64,000 nucleotides of DNA. Origin: Gottschalkiaceae bacterium SANA (GTDB lineage: Bacteria > Bacillota > Clostridia > Tissierellales > GPF-1). Shown in pieces: positions 17,665-25,883 of the stretch. The position numbers were made by a program, and so were the translations under genes. The stretch spans positions 2,170,001 through 2,234,000 of the forward strand of contig AP028876.1 of the NCBI GenBank assembly GCA_036323355.1, read 5' to 3'. A model generated the notes under the pieces. That model saw only the letters and a program-made list of their open reading frames with translations. It was not told where the DNA came from and made no database searches. How positions within the stretch are numbered: position 1 is the stretch's first letter; the number at the start of each line of letters is the position of its first letter.

Positions 17665-17710
17665 AAAAAATAGCTGTATCAAAACAAAGAATAACTCCGT
17701 TTTGATACAG
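17665..17710 (-). terminator. Terminator of the moaE-like gene
   Basis: Perfect 12-bp stem CTGTATCAAAAC/GTTTTGATACAG with a 13-nt loop, followed on the minus strand by CTATTTTTTC. Confidence 0.88.
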
Positions 17711-17771
17711 CCCTTTTGTCTATATTTTATAAAATGGTTTTACATCCGCCTATCGCCAAGCTAAATTCATT

Positions 17772-18179
17772 CTACTTTTGCTCGATTTCTACAACGCATT
17801 CATTTTTGATCTTGCCAACCAAAAACTGCAAGGCGTCAATCACGCGTGGTCGAATATCTCCACCGATTAGTACATACATAATGTCATCCCCTACATTGAG
17901 ATGCCCTTCGTTCAGCCACACTTTCACATAGAAGATGCCCGCCATGTTTCGTGTTTCCTCAACAGCTTGGTCCACTTGCCCCTCGTTATAGGAAAACTCC
18001 ATGCCCGTCACATCAAGGCCATCATCAATGCCTTGTCGTACTTTTGCTTTCGGTGTTTTTCTGACAACTCCGTTGTGAACCAGGAACATCCCATTTTCTA
18101 CTGCCATCGGGTCAGCCTTTGCTTCCTTTAGCCATGCATCAATGGACGGTGACACTTTTTTGCTTTTTTCAACAACCAT
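17772..18179 (-). CDS. MoaE-like protein (molybdopterin synthase large-subunit family)
   Basis: 135 residues. The C-terminal half, VWLNEGHLNVGDDIMYVLIGGDIRP and the Lys-rich segment LVGKIKNECV, matches the MoaE core strand and catalytic-Lys region. The N-terminal part, HNGVVRKTPKAKVRQG, matches its substrate loop. MoaE with MoaD adds sulfur to precursor Z to make molybdopterin. No moaD, moaA or moaC is nearby, so it may be a divergent stand-alone form with another role. It is monocistronic with its own terminator. Family assignment is by motif memory. Confidence 0.65.
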   Translation of the reverse strand: MVVEKSKKVSPSIDAWLKEAKADPMAVENGMFLVHNGVVRKTPKAKVRQGIDDGLDVTGMEFSYNEGQVDQAVEETRNMAGIFYVKVWLNEGHLNVGDDIMYVLIGGDIRPRVIDALQFLVGKIKNECVVEIEQK

Positions 18180-18266
18180 GCCCAGATCCTCCTATACTCG
18201 AATTTATGCTTTTATTATACCGCAGTATCCAGTTATTTGAAACTGTTGGAAATAGACCACCATGCA

Positions 18267-19466
18267 CTAAATCCGCTTCTGGCGGGCTTTCTGCATATTT
18301 TTCATTATTTTATTGTCTTTCACGTTTTTCCTCATATCAAGACGCCATTTTTGTAAATTGTTTTGCCATTGATCTACATTTTTCACTTCTCTAAAACTAT
18401 GCATTCCTTCTGAAAACAAAACGGTCATAATATCAAAAACCGCCTTTTTCGTAAGCTTATCCAAACCATTATAACTTTTTCTCATGGATATGATGCTTTT
18501 AATTCCATCCTTTTGAATCTCTGCAAGGGTTCGGTTACTCGTAGCCGATAGCACCTCAAAAAATACATTGGTAAATTCTTCTCGCTGTTCTCGCGTCATG
18601 GCATTCAGCGTATTCTTTAGGGTCATGTCGATCATCCTGCTCTCATCATCTACATCAAGGAGATGAATAAAAGAAGCACCCATAACTTCCCAACTAAAAC
18701 CATCATGTTGGAAGAGTCCCTTTTGTGTGCTTTTAATCACATCATAGTTACCCTTATGTTCCAAAAGCATGCCCACAACAGATGATTGAGGAATAAGCGA
18801 AACAATCTTGGAATCAACTTCAAGATATTGCTCCGATTCTATTAATTGTTGATTAAACCCAGGACCATCGTTATTATAAACCTTAACAATTTTCTCTTTT
18901 ATAAGTCCACTGGCATGAACAGCTGCATAGACAGCCAAATTCCCACCTTTTGAATGTCCACCGATATAGATTTCCTTATATTCATATTTCTTCATCATGT
19001 TTTCCAAATAGGCTACAGCTTTAATCTGCGCTGGAACAACATCAAGAAAAGTCATTTTGAAATCTTCTTTCCAACCAACTAAGGTGTCATCAGTTCCTCT
19101 AAAAGCAATATAGGCCGTATGCTCATCCAATTCAAATGTCATGGCTGAAAACTGCATTTCTATTTCATCATCAACAATGTCGACAAAGTTTCTGACCACT
19201 AAATGACTAAACCGTTTACTCTTGGCCATGGAATCTAAAAGTTCACTAAAAGGGCCTGTAAGCAAGGCACCAATCTTCTCTTGGCCATTACACACAAGAT
19301 AAATTTCCGCTATCGCCTCAATGCTTTTATTCTCTACCTCTTCTTCCAGTTCACCAAATGCCATATATGATAATTCTGTAAAAATCAAACTATCAACTTC
19401 ATTAAATGGGGAAGCTTTAAAATCTAAATCGCCCCGCCAATTGATATAATCAATCATATTTGCCAT
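18267..19466 (-). CDS. DUF2974-like alpha/beta hydrolase (lipase-like)
   Basis: 399 residues from the ATG at 19466; the longer open frame to 19568 has a Cys-rich N-terminus unlike the family. FRGTDDTLVGWKEDF is the class-3 lipase-type oxyanion segment, and IGGHSKGGNLAVYAA carries the nucleophile Ser in GHSKG. The opening MIDYINWRGDLDF is typical of DUF2974 proteins of Firmicutes. It has no signal peptide, so it is probably cytoplasmic. The substrate is unknown. Confidence 0.78.
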   Translation of the reverse strand: MANMIDYINWRGDLDFKASPFNEVDSLIFTELSYMAFGELEEEVENKSIEAIAEIYLVCNGQEKIGALLTGPFSELLDSMAKSKRFSHLVVRNFVDIVDDEIEMQFSAMTFELDEHTAYIAFRGTDDTLVGWKEDFKMTFLDVVPAQIKAVAYLENMMKKYEYKEIYIGGHSKGGNLAVYAAVHASGLIKEKIVKVYNNDGPGFNQQLIESEQYLEVDSKIVSLIPQSSVVGMLLEHKGNYDVIKSTQKGLFQHDGFSWEVMGASFIHLLDVDDESRMIDMTLKNTLNAMTREQREEFTNVFFEVLSATSNRTLAEIQKDGIKSIISMRKSYNGLDKLTKKAVFDIMTVLFSEGMHSFREVKNVDQWQNNLQKWRLDMRKNVKDNKIMKNMQKARQKRI

Positions 19467-19646
19467 ATCTTTATTCTCACACCTTTTCCTTTCCCCTGTA
19501 GTGCTACTTCCTACTAGATTTACAGATATTGTATCACATAAGAATTTGCACTCAAATGAAAGAAGCAAAATAATTCCCTAGATAAATAGCGATTCAAAGT
19601 CACCAATACCACTACAATCTTCAATTGTACATGTAAACACGATTAA

Positions 19647-19668
19647 GGGACCACTTCTCAGTGATCCC
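19647..19668 (-). terminator. Weak terminator after the nitroreductase gene
   Basis: A 9-bp stem (GGGATCACT/AGTGGTCCC with one G-T pair) and a 4-nt loop lie 20 bases past the stop. The following tract is T-poor (TTAATCG). Confidence 0.4.
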
Positions 19669-19688
19669 CAATAGCTCAATCAATTTGT

Positions 19689-20432
19689 CTATTTATTATT
19701 ATTGAATCCTTGTTTATCCATTACCGGATGTACTTTTGGAAAATACACTTGCTTATAAGTGCTACTCGTACTTTTACTCCAGTTGATTGATTGAGGTCTA
19801 TTGATCTCTTTATAATAATCTTCCATAAGCAAATCATAATTATCGATTTCTTTTTCAAGGTCTTCTGTTTGATACTTTTCGTCGTGTCTAAATGTATTTA
19901 TTGGTAATCTAGGCTTCTTTTTTGATTCGCCATTTGGATAACCAATTGCCAAACCTGCAACTGGAAAAGTCATTTTAGGAAGGTTTAACAGATCAATTAT
20001 TTCCTGAGGACTATTCCTTATGCCGCCAATGGGTACAATACCTAAACCTAATGATTCAGCAGCAATTATAGCAGCGCCCATATTTAATCCAACATCAACT
20101 GCACCCACAACTGTACTTTCTACACTTTCATGAATCAGCTGAGTTAACCCATTCTTTTTTGCTGCAAGATTGGTTTTATAAAAATCGGTTACAAAGAGTA
20201 AAAATAGCGGTGCCTGTTCAATCCAAGTTTGTCCACCAGCGTATTGTGCAATCGCTGCTTTCGTTTCTACATCTTGCACTACAATAATCGATGTTTGTTG
20301 TCCATTGATTGAATTTGGCATTGATTGTGCAGCCACAATAATTTCATTTATCATTGAGTCTTCTATTTTGTCGGACTTATAGTCTCGAATTGAACGGTGA
20401 TCTTTAATAATTTCAATCGTTTTATTCATCAT
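19689..20432 (-). CDS. NfsA/FRP-type nitroreductase
   Basis: 247 residues, close to the 240-250 of the NfsA/Frp group. The N-terminal HRSIRDYKSDKI binds FMN phosphate, and the SMPNSINGQQ segment follows. GGIRNSPQEIIDLL and the Gly-rich AGLAIGYPNG are family landmarks. The basic-aromatic C-terminus probably contacts NADPH. It reduces nitro groups, quinones or flavin in the cytoplasm. It lies 71 bases after the glutathione peroxidase gene on the same strand and probably shares its OhrR-linked promoter. Confidence 0.87.
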   Translation of the reverse strand: MMNKTIEIIKDHRSIRDYKSDKIEDSMINEIIVAAQSMPNSINGQQTSIIVVQDVETKAAIAQYAGGQTWIEQAPLFLLFVTDFYKTNLAAKKNGLTQLIHESVESTVVGAVDVGLNMGAAIIAAESLGLGIVPIGGIRNSPQEIIDLLNLPKMTFPVAGLAIGYPNGESKKKPRLPINTFRHDEKYQTEDLEKEIDNYDLLMEDYYKEINRPQSINWSKSTSSTYKQVYFPKVHPVMDKQGFNNNK

Positions 20433-20503
20433 ATTTTCTCCCTTTTATTTATCGTTTTTTTCTTCCGATTTTATGTTAGTCATTCATGTTTTGTTTTTAT
20501 CCT

Positions 20504-21061
20504 TTATGCAGCATTATTTAAATGCTTTTTAATGCTCTCTTCTAGGACAGTTGAATCTTCAGTTGGTTCAAATCGATTGACAACATTGCCTTCTCGATCA
20601 ATTAAAAACTTGGTAAAATTCCATTTGATATCATCATCTTCTTTGTAATTCGGATTGACTTTTTCAAATAGTTCAACCAATTTTGGCGTTATTGGATGTT
20701 CAGCATGAAAACCTTCAAAACCCTTCTGCGATTTTAAAAAAGCAAATAATGGTTCTTGACTTTCGCCATTCACATCAATTTTTTTGAACATTGGAAACGT
20801 AATATTAAAACGCATACTACAAAATGATTGAATTTCTTCGTGCGTTCCAGGTGCTTGATTTCCAAACTGATTACATGGAAAATCTAAAACTTCAAACCCT
20901 TGATCTCCATATTTTTCATACAGATTTTGAATTTCGTCATATTGAGGGGTAAACCCACATTGAGTTGCAGAATTCATGATTAATAAGACTTTACCTTTGT
21001 ATTCTTCAAGTGAAACATTCTCTCCTGTACCTTTTTGCACACTGTAGTTATATATATTCAT
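20504..21061 (-). CDS. Glutathione peroxidase family (thiol peroxidase)
   Basis: 185 residues from the ATG at 21061, which has GAGGAGAAAGTC upstream; a further in-frame ATG at 21085 is less well placed. The peroxidatic residue is Cys35 in NSATQCGFTPQY (Cys, not selenocysteine). LDFPCNQFGNQAPGT is the second signature, with the likely resolving Cys and catalytic Gln nearby, and IKWNFTKFLID supplies Trp and Asn. Bacterial members usually take electrons from thioredoxin. It is divergent from ohrR across a site-rich intergenic region, so peroxide induction is likely. Confidence 0.93.
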   Translation of the reverse strand: MNIYNYSVQKGTGENVSLEEYKGKVLLIMNSATQCGFTPQYDEIQNLYEKYGDQGFEVLDFPCNQFGNQAPGTHEEIQSFCSMRFNITFPMFKKIDVNGESQEPLFAFLKSQKGFEGFHAEHPITPKLVELFEKVNPNYKEDDDIKWNFTKFLIDREGNVVNRFEPTEDSTVLEESIKKHLNNAA

Positions 21062-21107
21062 GACTTTCTCCTCCGATTTATTCATCTAGGTATTTATATT
21101 GAATCAA

Positions 21108-21124
21108 ATTGAATTGCGTTCAAT
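21108..21124. promoter_or_regulatory. Inverted repeat in the gpx promoter region
   Basis: ATTGAA-N5-TTCAAT overlaps a candidate minus-strand -35 (TTGAAC, 17 nt, AATATA) for the peroxidase gene. It is close in sequence to the OhrR-type box at 21174. Confidence 0.4.
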
Positions 21125-21173
21125 TGATTAATTCAATGCTAACACACCAACATGTAACAGTCAATGATTTTAC

Positions 21174-21201
21174 GCAATTAAATTGCATTTAATTTAATTG
21201 C
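21174..21201. promoter_or_regulatory. OhrR-like operator
   Basis: GCAATT-A-AATTGC is a perfect palindrome whose CAATTAAATTG core matches the published Bacillus OhrR box. A second imperfect copy follows at 21185-21201. It ends just upstream of the ohrR -35 box, which fits autorepression and control of the divergent peroxidase. Confidence 0.7.
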
Positions 21202-21205
21202 TCGA

Positions 21206-21234
21206 TTGACAACGCTCTTTCACTTTTATACAAT
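21206..21234 (+). promoter_or_regulatory. Promoter of ohrR
   Basis: TTGACA (21206-21211), 17-nt spacer, TACAAT (21229-21234), 44 bases upstream of the start codon. Confidence 0.75.
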
Positions 21235-21277
21235 TACATTATATTCAACGAATTAAACATTTAGAAAGGAGCCCTAT

Positions 21278-21742
21278 ATGGAAAATAACAAGTCCAAACT
21301 TAATCAGATATCCGATGACGATATCTTAAAGCTAGATAATCAATTGTGCTTTGCACTTTATGTATCATCAAGAGAAATAATAAAAAAATACAAACCATTA
21401 CTTGATCCATTAGGTCTAACTTATACCGGCTATATTACTCTATTAGCTTTATGGGAGAAGGATAATGTCACGATAAAATCACTTGGTGAAAGATTACACC
21501 TTGATTCAGGTACGCTAACACCCCTTTTAAAAAAATTAGAAGCGAAAGGATTGTTAATAAGAGAACGTAGAAGTGATGATGAAAGAAATGTATATATTAC
21601 TTTAACTGAAAACGGGCATTCATTAAAAAAAGATTCTGCAGATGTACCAAGACAATTAATCAGTTCTTCAAGCTTTGATGATGAATCTACCCTTCAATTG
21701 ATCAATCTACTCCATCGATATATGGCCTCAAATGAAAAGTAA
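21278..21742 (+). CDS. ohrR: OhrR-type MarR-family peroxide-sensing repressor
   Basis: 154 residues. LDNQLCFALYVSSREIIKKY matches the OhrR N-terminus, with the redox sensor Cys24. It is the only Cys, so this is the one-cysteine Bacillus type. LTYTGYITLLALWE supplies the Tyr residues that contact the sulfenate. The winged helix has LHLDSGTLTPLLKKLEAKG and RSDDERNVYITLT. Organic peroxide oxidises the Cys and releases DNA. Its usual target is ohr; here the divergent genes are a glutathione peroxidase and a nitroreductase. AGAAAGGAGCCC precedes the ATG. Confidence 0.93.
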   Translation: MENNKSKLNQISDDDILKLDNQLCFALYVSSREIIKKYKPLLDPLGLTYTGYITLLALWEKDNVTIKSLGERLHLDSGTLTPLLKKLEAKGLLIRERRSDDERNVYITLTENGHSLKKDSADVPRQLISSSSFDDESTLQLINLLHRYMASNEK

Positions 21743-21821
21743 GATGCTAATTAGGAGACTGTTATATTTTTTATGTAAATTCAAAGCAGCCATGAATGAA
21801 TTAAAGTTATCGTTTATTTAG

Positions 21822-21858
21822 ACGAGTTATCCTGTAAAATGGATAACTCGTTTTTTTT
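21822..21858 (+). terminator. Terminator of ohrR
   Basis: CGAGTTATCC/GGATAACTCG stem, 8-nt loop, eight T. Confidence 0.92.
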
Positions 21859-21940
21859 GAATAAATGTTTTTTATGCATACTATTAAACTTTGTAAGTGG
21901 AAATCAAAATTCCACTTGCTACGATTCTTATAATGCTCGT

Positions 21941-22135
21941 TTAAGCTTCACAATAGTCTCCACATGGGGGGTTTACAACATCAGGAAATGCAAATAATTC
22001 AAATGGCTCAACCATGCGGTTTTCATATTCCACAAAACGCCAATTTTTACCATATTCGACAAATGTTCGTATTTGATTTGTCCGGATTTGTCCTTTTTTC
22101 ACTGGAATATAATTTGGACAACTCCTTATAAATAT
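21941..22135 (-). pseudogene. Open fragment without start, C-terminal end of an unknown protein
   Basis: 64 sense codons open directly after a stop at 22136-22138 and end in TAA at 21941. The composition looks protein-like (a CPNYIPVKKGQIRTNQIRTF start, then WRFVEYENR and a PPCGDYCEA end), but there is no start codon with a ribosome site. A second frame with ATG at the same place ends early, which suggests a frameshift or truncation. Family unknown. The rest of 21859-22247 is AT-rich, with no other feature seen. Confidence 0.35.
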
Positions 22136-22247
22136 TCAATTTCATTTTACAATTAAGATAAAATAGTAAACTCTCCTGTAAATTAGAATAAAAAAGCCTG
22201 CTGCAACTGTACAACTGACATTAATGACTGTTTCATTTTATAACCAT

Positions 22248-22979
22248 TTAATCATGACTTATCTTGAGTAGATATTCAGGAATTTCAATATTAAAATGTT
22301 CTAATAAAACATGTTTATCTAGTTCAACTGCATTATTTCCTATATAAATTATTGGTAACTGGAATTCTCCATAACCTTCCTTCATTGCCAACCCACCATT
22401 TATATAATAATGAAATGGTGCATATTCCATCAACCCTTTATAAATGTTAGATAATGATTTGTGTAAATCGAGATGTATTTTAATTCGATGCCTAACTGGT
22501 TCACCCATTTGATAATACTTTCTAGGTACAATTCCAACGAATAACTTTACATTATTCGAGAATATGCAGTTTGGTCTTTTACTAGTAGCTGGTATGGCTA
22601 TTCTCAGATCATAATCACATAAGCATTTTGGATAGTAATGTATCTCATCACCAACTACTATTTCAACTACCTCCTCTAAATCGAGGTCAATAATACCAAC
22701 TTCATTATCATCAATGAATTCAGACAACCCAACTTTTTCAAGATTATCTCGTAAGTAACCGTCAGCAGCTTCAGCCAAAGTACAACTTACACCTTGAGCC
22801 TTCAAATATAAAACAACTTCTTTAATTAACTTAACACTTGATCTTGGATGGTTCTTTACAGGTATTCTCGCAAGGTTTATCTTTATTAACGCCGTACTTG
22901 AGCTGCATGCACTTACATTCAACCCTACATCATCAAATAAGCTACTAATGTTATTAATGTTTTTTGTACTATAGAACAT
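22248..22979 (-). CDS. DUF362-like protein without ferredoxin domain
   Basis: 243 residues. The pattern ALIKINLARIPVKNHPRSS, then VKLIKEVVLYLKAQG and TLAEAADG, follows the start of DUF362 proteins (K.N.....HP......v...L...G.....gd). The C-terminal half has none of the Cys clusters seen in the full-length DUF362-ferredoxin at 43678. The function of the family is unknown. The gene is AT-rich like the island that follows and has no tight neighbour. No terminator is visible. Confidence 0.6.
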   Translation of the reverse strand: MFYSTKNINNISSLFDDVGLNVSACSSSTALIKINLARIPVKNHPRSSVKLIKEVVLYLKAQGVSCTLAEAADGYLRDNLEKVGLSEFIDDNEVGIIDLDLEEVVEIVVGDEIHYYPKCLCDYDLRIAIPATSKRPNCIFSNNVKLFVGIVPRKYYQMGEPVRHRIKIHLDLHKSLSNIYKGLMEYAPFHYYINGGLAMKEGYGEFQLPIIYIGNNAVELDKHVLLEHFNIEIPEYLLKISHD

Positions 22980-23295
22980 CGAAAAGCTCCTATTATTTCT
23001 TAAAGTTTTTTTGATAAAGGGTCTTGATAAACTGAAATTGTAACGCCAAATTATAGTCTGGTATAATCAAATTATTTTTTCCCTTCGATTTTCTTTCACT
23101 CCATCTGACTCACAAGCCCTACAATCGTTGCAATTACAGGCTTATAGACGAATTAACAAAACCCAATTTGACTGACAATATTTTCCAACAACTTATTATA
23201 ATTCGTACTTGGTTGGCAATTCGTAGGCAAAATGATACCCTCGAACGCGCTCCATTTACTGCATTATACAGTACTTCTCGGTTTCTAATCCGATC
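22980..23295. other. Intergenic debris between two AT-rich genes
   Basis: About 316 bases without an intact gene. A 19-codon minus-strand frame (23196-23255) starts with a protein-like stretch (MERVRGYHFAYELPTKYEL) and then stops, so it may be the 5' remnant of a lost gene. Nothing else is recognisable. Confidence 0.35.
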
Positions 23296-23520
23296 TTATT
23301 TTTCTTCTACTTTACAAGATTCCACACCCGAAGTATTCGTTATCTGAAATTGTCCCAGGTCAGTATCTGCAGATTCAAAGTGATATTGACTGGCAACGCC
23401 TTGCTGCAGCAGCTCTTTGTTTTCTTCATAGTAGGGCATCCATATCTTCTTATTATTCTCAATGTCTGTTAGTATATGCACGGCATAACCCAATAGAAAA
23501 TCACGAAAGAGAAACAACAC
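23296..23520 (-). pseudogene. 3' fragment of a metal-dependent hydrolase-like gene
   Basis: 74 codons from a GTG that lacks a ribosome site and sits right after in-frame stops. The text FLLGYAVHILTD recalls the core His/Asp helix of zinc-dependent phospholipase C-like hydrolases of clostridia, whose full proteins are much longer. I read it as the remnant of a truncated gene at the downstream edge of the accessory operon. The family call is tentative. Confidence 0.4.
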
Positions 23521-23596
23521 TTTCCGATCCTATCAATTAGTGCTAGAACCTCGTTTCATCCCGCAAAAATTCTTCTTACGCTGATTAATGATTGTT

Positions 23597-24589
23597 TTAT
23601 TTCCCAAACATAATATGCTTAAAATTTTTTACCTTTGTATATAAATTTGGAAACGGCTTGAGAAGTTTTTTTATAGACTGCTCAAACCAAGACATTGACT
23701 GATTTAGCAGCTTCCTTGTCTTCATTGGTGCTTTCCGACTAATCTTATTGAAATAAAACTGCAACCAATTATTACCTTCCCTATAATCACAATAGAAGTC
23801 ATAATGCTCGAAAACAGAACAATCTGAATTCAAATACTTCTCACGTAACTTAACATGCATTTTATTCTCTTTTGAGTTGAATTTAGTGAACCAAGTAGAA
23901 GGTGGAATTAATTTGTACTTCTTATCATTCAAATCAATTAGTGAAATTTCATAAAATATATTCCAATCACTATAAGGATGATAATCCAAGTTTTCCATTG
24001 AATATTTAAGAATCAAAGTAAAATCAAATGAATTAACTCTTTCGTTTGTTTTTCGAAAAACCTTCATTGGATTATGAAAAATTTCAAGCCCACTCTTTTT
24101 TGATTTGTCCGACATATCAATTTTGAAGTCTATCATATATTCGTTTTTATACTCAATTTCTCGATACTCACCAATCGAACAACACATTCCTGAATAATAA
24201 CGATATTTATATTCAAAGCCCTTCAAATAAATATTTCTAGACGAAACATTATCAACAATAACCTTGAAAACTCTAACCTGATCATCACTTTGTTCATCCT
24301 CAACAATACTCACTGCTTTTATCTCAAATCCATATTCCCCCCTAATCAGCAACAATATATTAATGGACATAGATATCAAAAAAACTACTATTTTCACAGA
24401 ACTAATATTCTTGATTTCAAGTACATATTTTGAAGCATTAACATCAAACTCGAATAAACTCAATCCTATTAAAAAAATGATTGCAGTCAAAAATGTAACG
24501 GTAAGTTTCTTAATCCAATAAAACGCCTTAAATCTTTCCCAAAAGTCCACTTTAGTAAGTAACCCAAAAAACACTTTGAGTTTTTCCAT
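23597..24589 (-). CDS. Two-pass membrane protein with large cytosolic domain, unknown family
   Basis: 330 residues from the ATG at 24589 (TAGGAGGAATT upstream). Two hydrophobic helices (about 30-46 and 66-82) follow a short basic-aromatic N-terminus. About 245 residues then form a Tyr- and Phe-rich, probably beta-rich, domain (VRVFKVIVDNVSSRNIYLKG), with a basic tail. This recalls membrane-anchored accessory proteins in defence operons, but I recognise no family. It lies 65 bases after the Shedu-like gene, with a similar leader, and is the last complete gene of the run. It could be an effector, a membrane anchor or an unrelated passenger. Confidence 0.65.
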   Translation of the reverse strand: MEKLKVFFGLLTKVDFWERFKAFYWIKKLTVTFLTAIIFLIGLSLFEFDVNASKYVLEIKNISSVKIVVFLISMSINILLLIRGEYGFEIKAVSIVEDEQSDDQVRVFKVIVDNVSSRNIYLKGFEYKYRYYSGMCCSIGEYREIEYKNEYMIDFKIDMSDKSKKSGLEIFHNPMKVFRKTNERVNSFDFTLILKYSMENLDYHPYSDWNIFYEISLIDLNDKKYKLIPPSTWFTKFNSKENKMHVKLREKYLNSDCSVFEHYDFYCDYREGNNWLQFYFNKISRKAPMKTRKLLNQSMSWFEQSIKKLLKPFPNLYTKVKNFKHIMFGK

Positions 24590-24654
24590 AATTCCTCCTA
24601 TCACTTGAAATAGTCCAAGTTACAAAGAAGGCTGAAACAACTATTATGACTTCA

Positions 24655-25860
24655 TTACGCCTTTCTAAATCGTTCTATAATTGACTCCAGTCTCCTTATT
24701 AGATCATCATATGTAACGATATCGATAACACTCTTATATTTTCTCTTGATAATTTCCATATCAGTTCTTTGCTTATCAGTGAAGTTCTCATCCATACCTA
24801 AAACTATCAAGCCTTTCGGATTAACAATTTTAATCTTAAATCCATCTGGTAGATTCTTCGAATATGTAGCAGTGAGTTTTTTTTCTCCTGCAACACTCCA
24901 GCGATTCAAATAGTATATGTACTTTTCGAGTTGCATAACTGAGCCTGATAGCTGCTTTAATGGGATATGGTTATTTCGATATTGTTTTACTGATATTACT
25001 CCATAATCACTTGGTCTTTTTATTTCGATAATATCAATATGTCCATTGAAATCAATAAGCATAAAATCTAAATACTTTGTAGTACCTGTATCCACATCCT
25101 TTATTGTTACATTATCAAAGGCATACAAGTATTTTGGATATAAAAGAAGTACAATTTTCATAATCTGTTTCTGCCAATCCGCTTCAAGGTACTTACTTTC
25201 ATTACTAAGCATGTGTTTTAGATAGAATAAGATCTCTTCATATTTATGTAGCTCATACTTATTTAAATAATCTAGTTCGAAAGGATGATTCCTTGCCGAT
25301 ACCTTACGATTCATATAATCGTTATATTGTGCAATATAATCAGAAGATGCATCGACAAACTCCTCTAAAATATGTTCGATTCTCAACCGTGCATACTTTG
25401 TTAATTCAGTAGAGTTTGGAAAATTCTTAATTAATTGATTGAATACTTCACCTGGTATTTCATCCTTATTAGGACCAATAATTATATCACTTGCAATAAC
25501 TTCTGATATTTTACGAAATATAGAAATATCTCTATATGCAATGAAACACTTCGTATTAATTCTACAATTCTTATGTATTTTTACTCTTTGTGATATGCCT
25601 AGAATTTCGGGTTCAATAACATAATAGTCGTTCTCCATCTCACCAATGATAAATTCAAGTGAATCTAACTCACTAATTTGAGTGTAAACATCCTCGTCTT
25701 CATCCTCATCCTCTAAAATAATATTTTTCAATGTAAGGTGGAAACATCGTCTTAGAATTACTTCATCTTCTTCCTTCAGTCTATGTGCCACCCAAGCCAT
25801 CTGATTGTCAGAATAATAATCAAGTATTAATAGATCAGTTCCTTTACTTATTCTAATCAT
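24655..25860 (-). CDS. Shedu-like DUF4263 PD-(D/E)XK nuclease
   Basis: 401 residues from the ATG at 25860, which has TTGGAGGAGTT upstream. The N-terminal ~150 residues are a variable beta-rich region with an acidic run (DEDEDED). The C-terminal domain (about 190-330) has the DUF4263 layout: LEADWQKQI around 225-233, LLYPKYLYAF, then the nuclease core YLDFMLIDFNGHIDIIEIKR with Asp265, Glu279 and Lys281, and a Gln in VMQLEKYIYYL at about 310. Shedu (SduA) proteins are single-gene anti-phage nucleases whose N-terminal domain senses DNA ends. Here the gene starts 23 bases after a UvrD-like gene. Confidence 0.8.
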   Translation of the reverse strand: MIRISKGTDLLILDYYSDNQMAWVAHRLKEEDEVILRRCFHLTLKNIILEDEDEDEDVYTQISELDSLEFIIGEMENDYYVIEPEILGISQRVKIHKNCRINTKCFIAYRDISIFRKISEVIASDIIIGPNKDEIPGEVFNQLIKNFPNSTELTKYARLRIEHILEEFVDASSDYIAQYNDYMNRKVSARNHPFELDYLNKYELHKYEEILFYLKHMLSNESKYLEADWQKQIMKIVLLLYPKYLYAFDNVTIKDVDTGTTKYLDFMLIDFNGHIDIIEIKRPSDYGVISVKQYRNNHIPLKQLSGSVMQLEKYIYYLNRWSVAGEKKLTATYSKNLPDGFKIKIVNPKGLIVLGMDENFTDKQRTDMEIIKRKYKSVIDIVTYDDLIRRLESIIERFRKA

Positions 25861-25883
25861 AACTCCTCCAATCACACTCTGAA

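Larger units (their letters stand above)
17311..17771. other. Intergenic region between tctC and moaE-like gene
   Basis: 461 bases. It holds the probable tctC promoter (17414-17442) and the terminator of the moaE-like gene (17665-17710). Between them, 17450-17660 is AT-rich sequence in which I see no gene or RNA structure. Confidence 0.5.
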
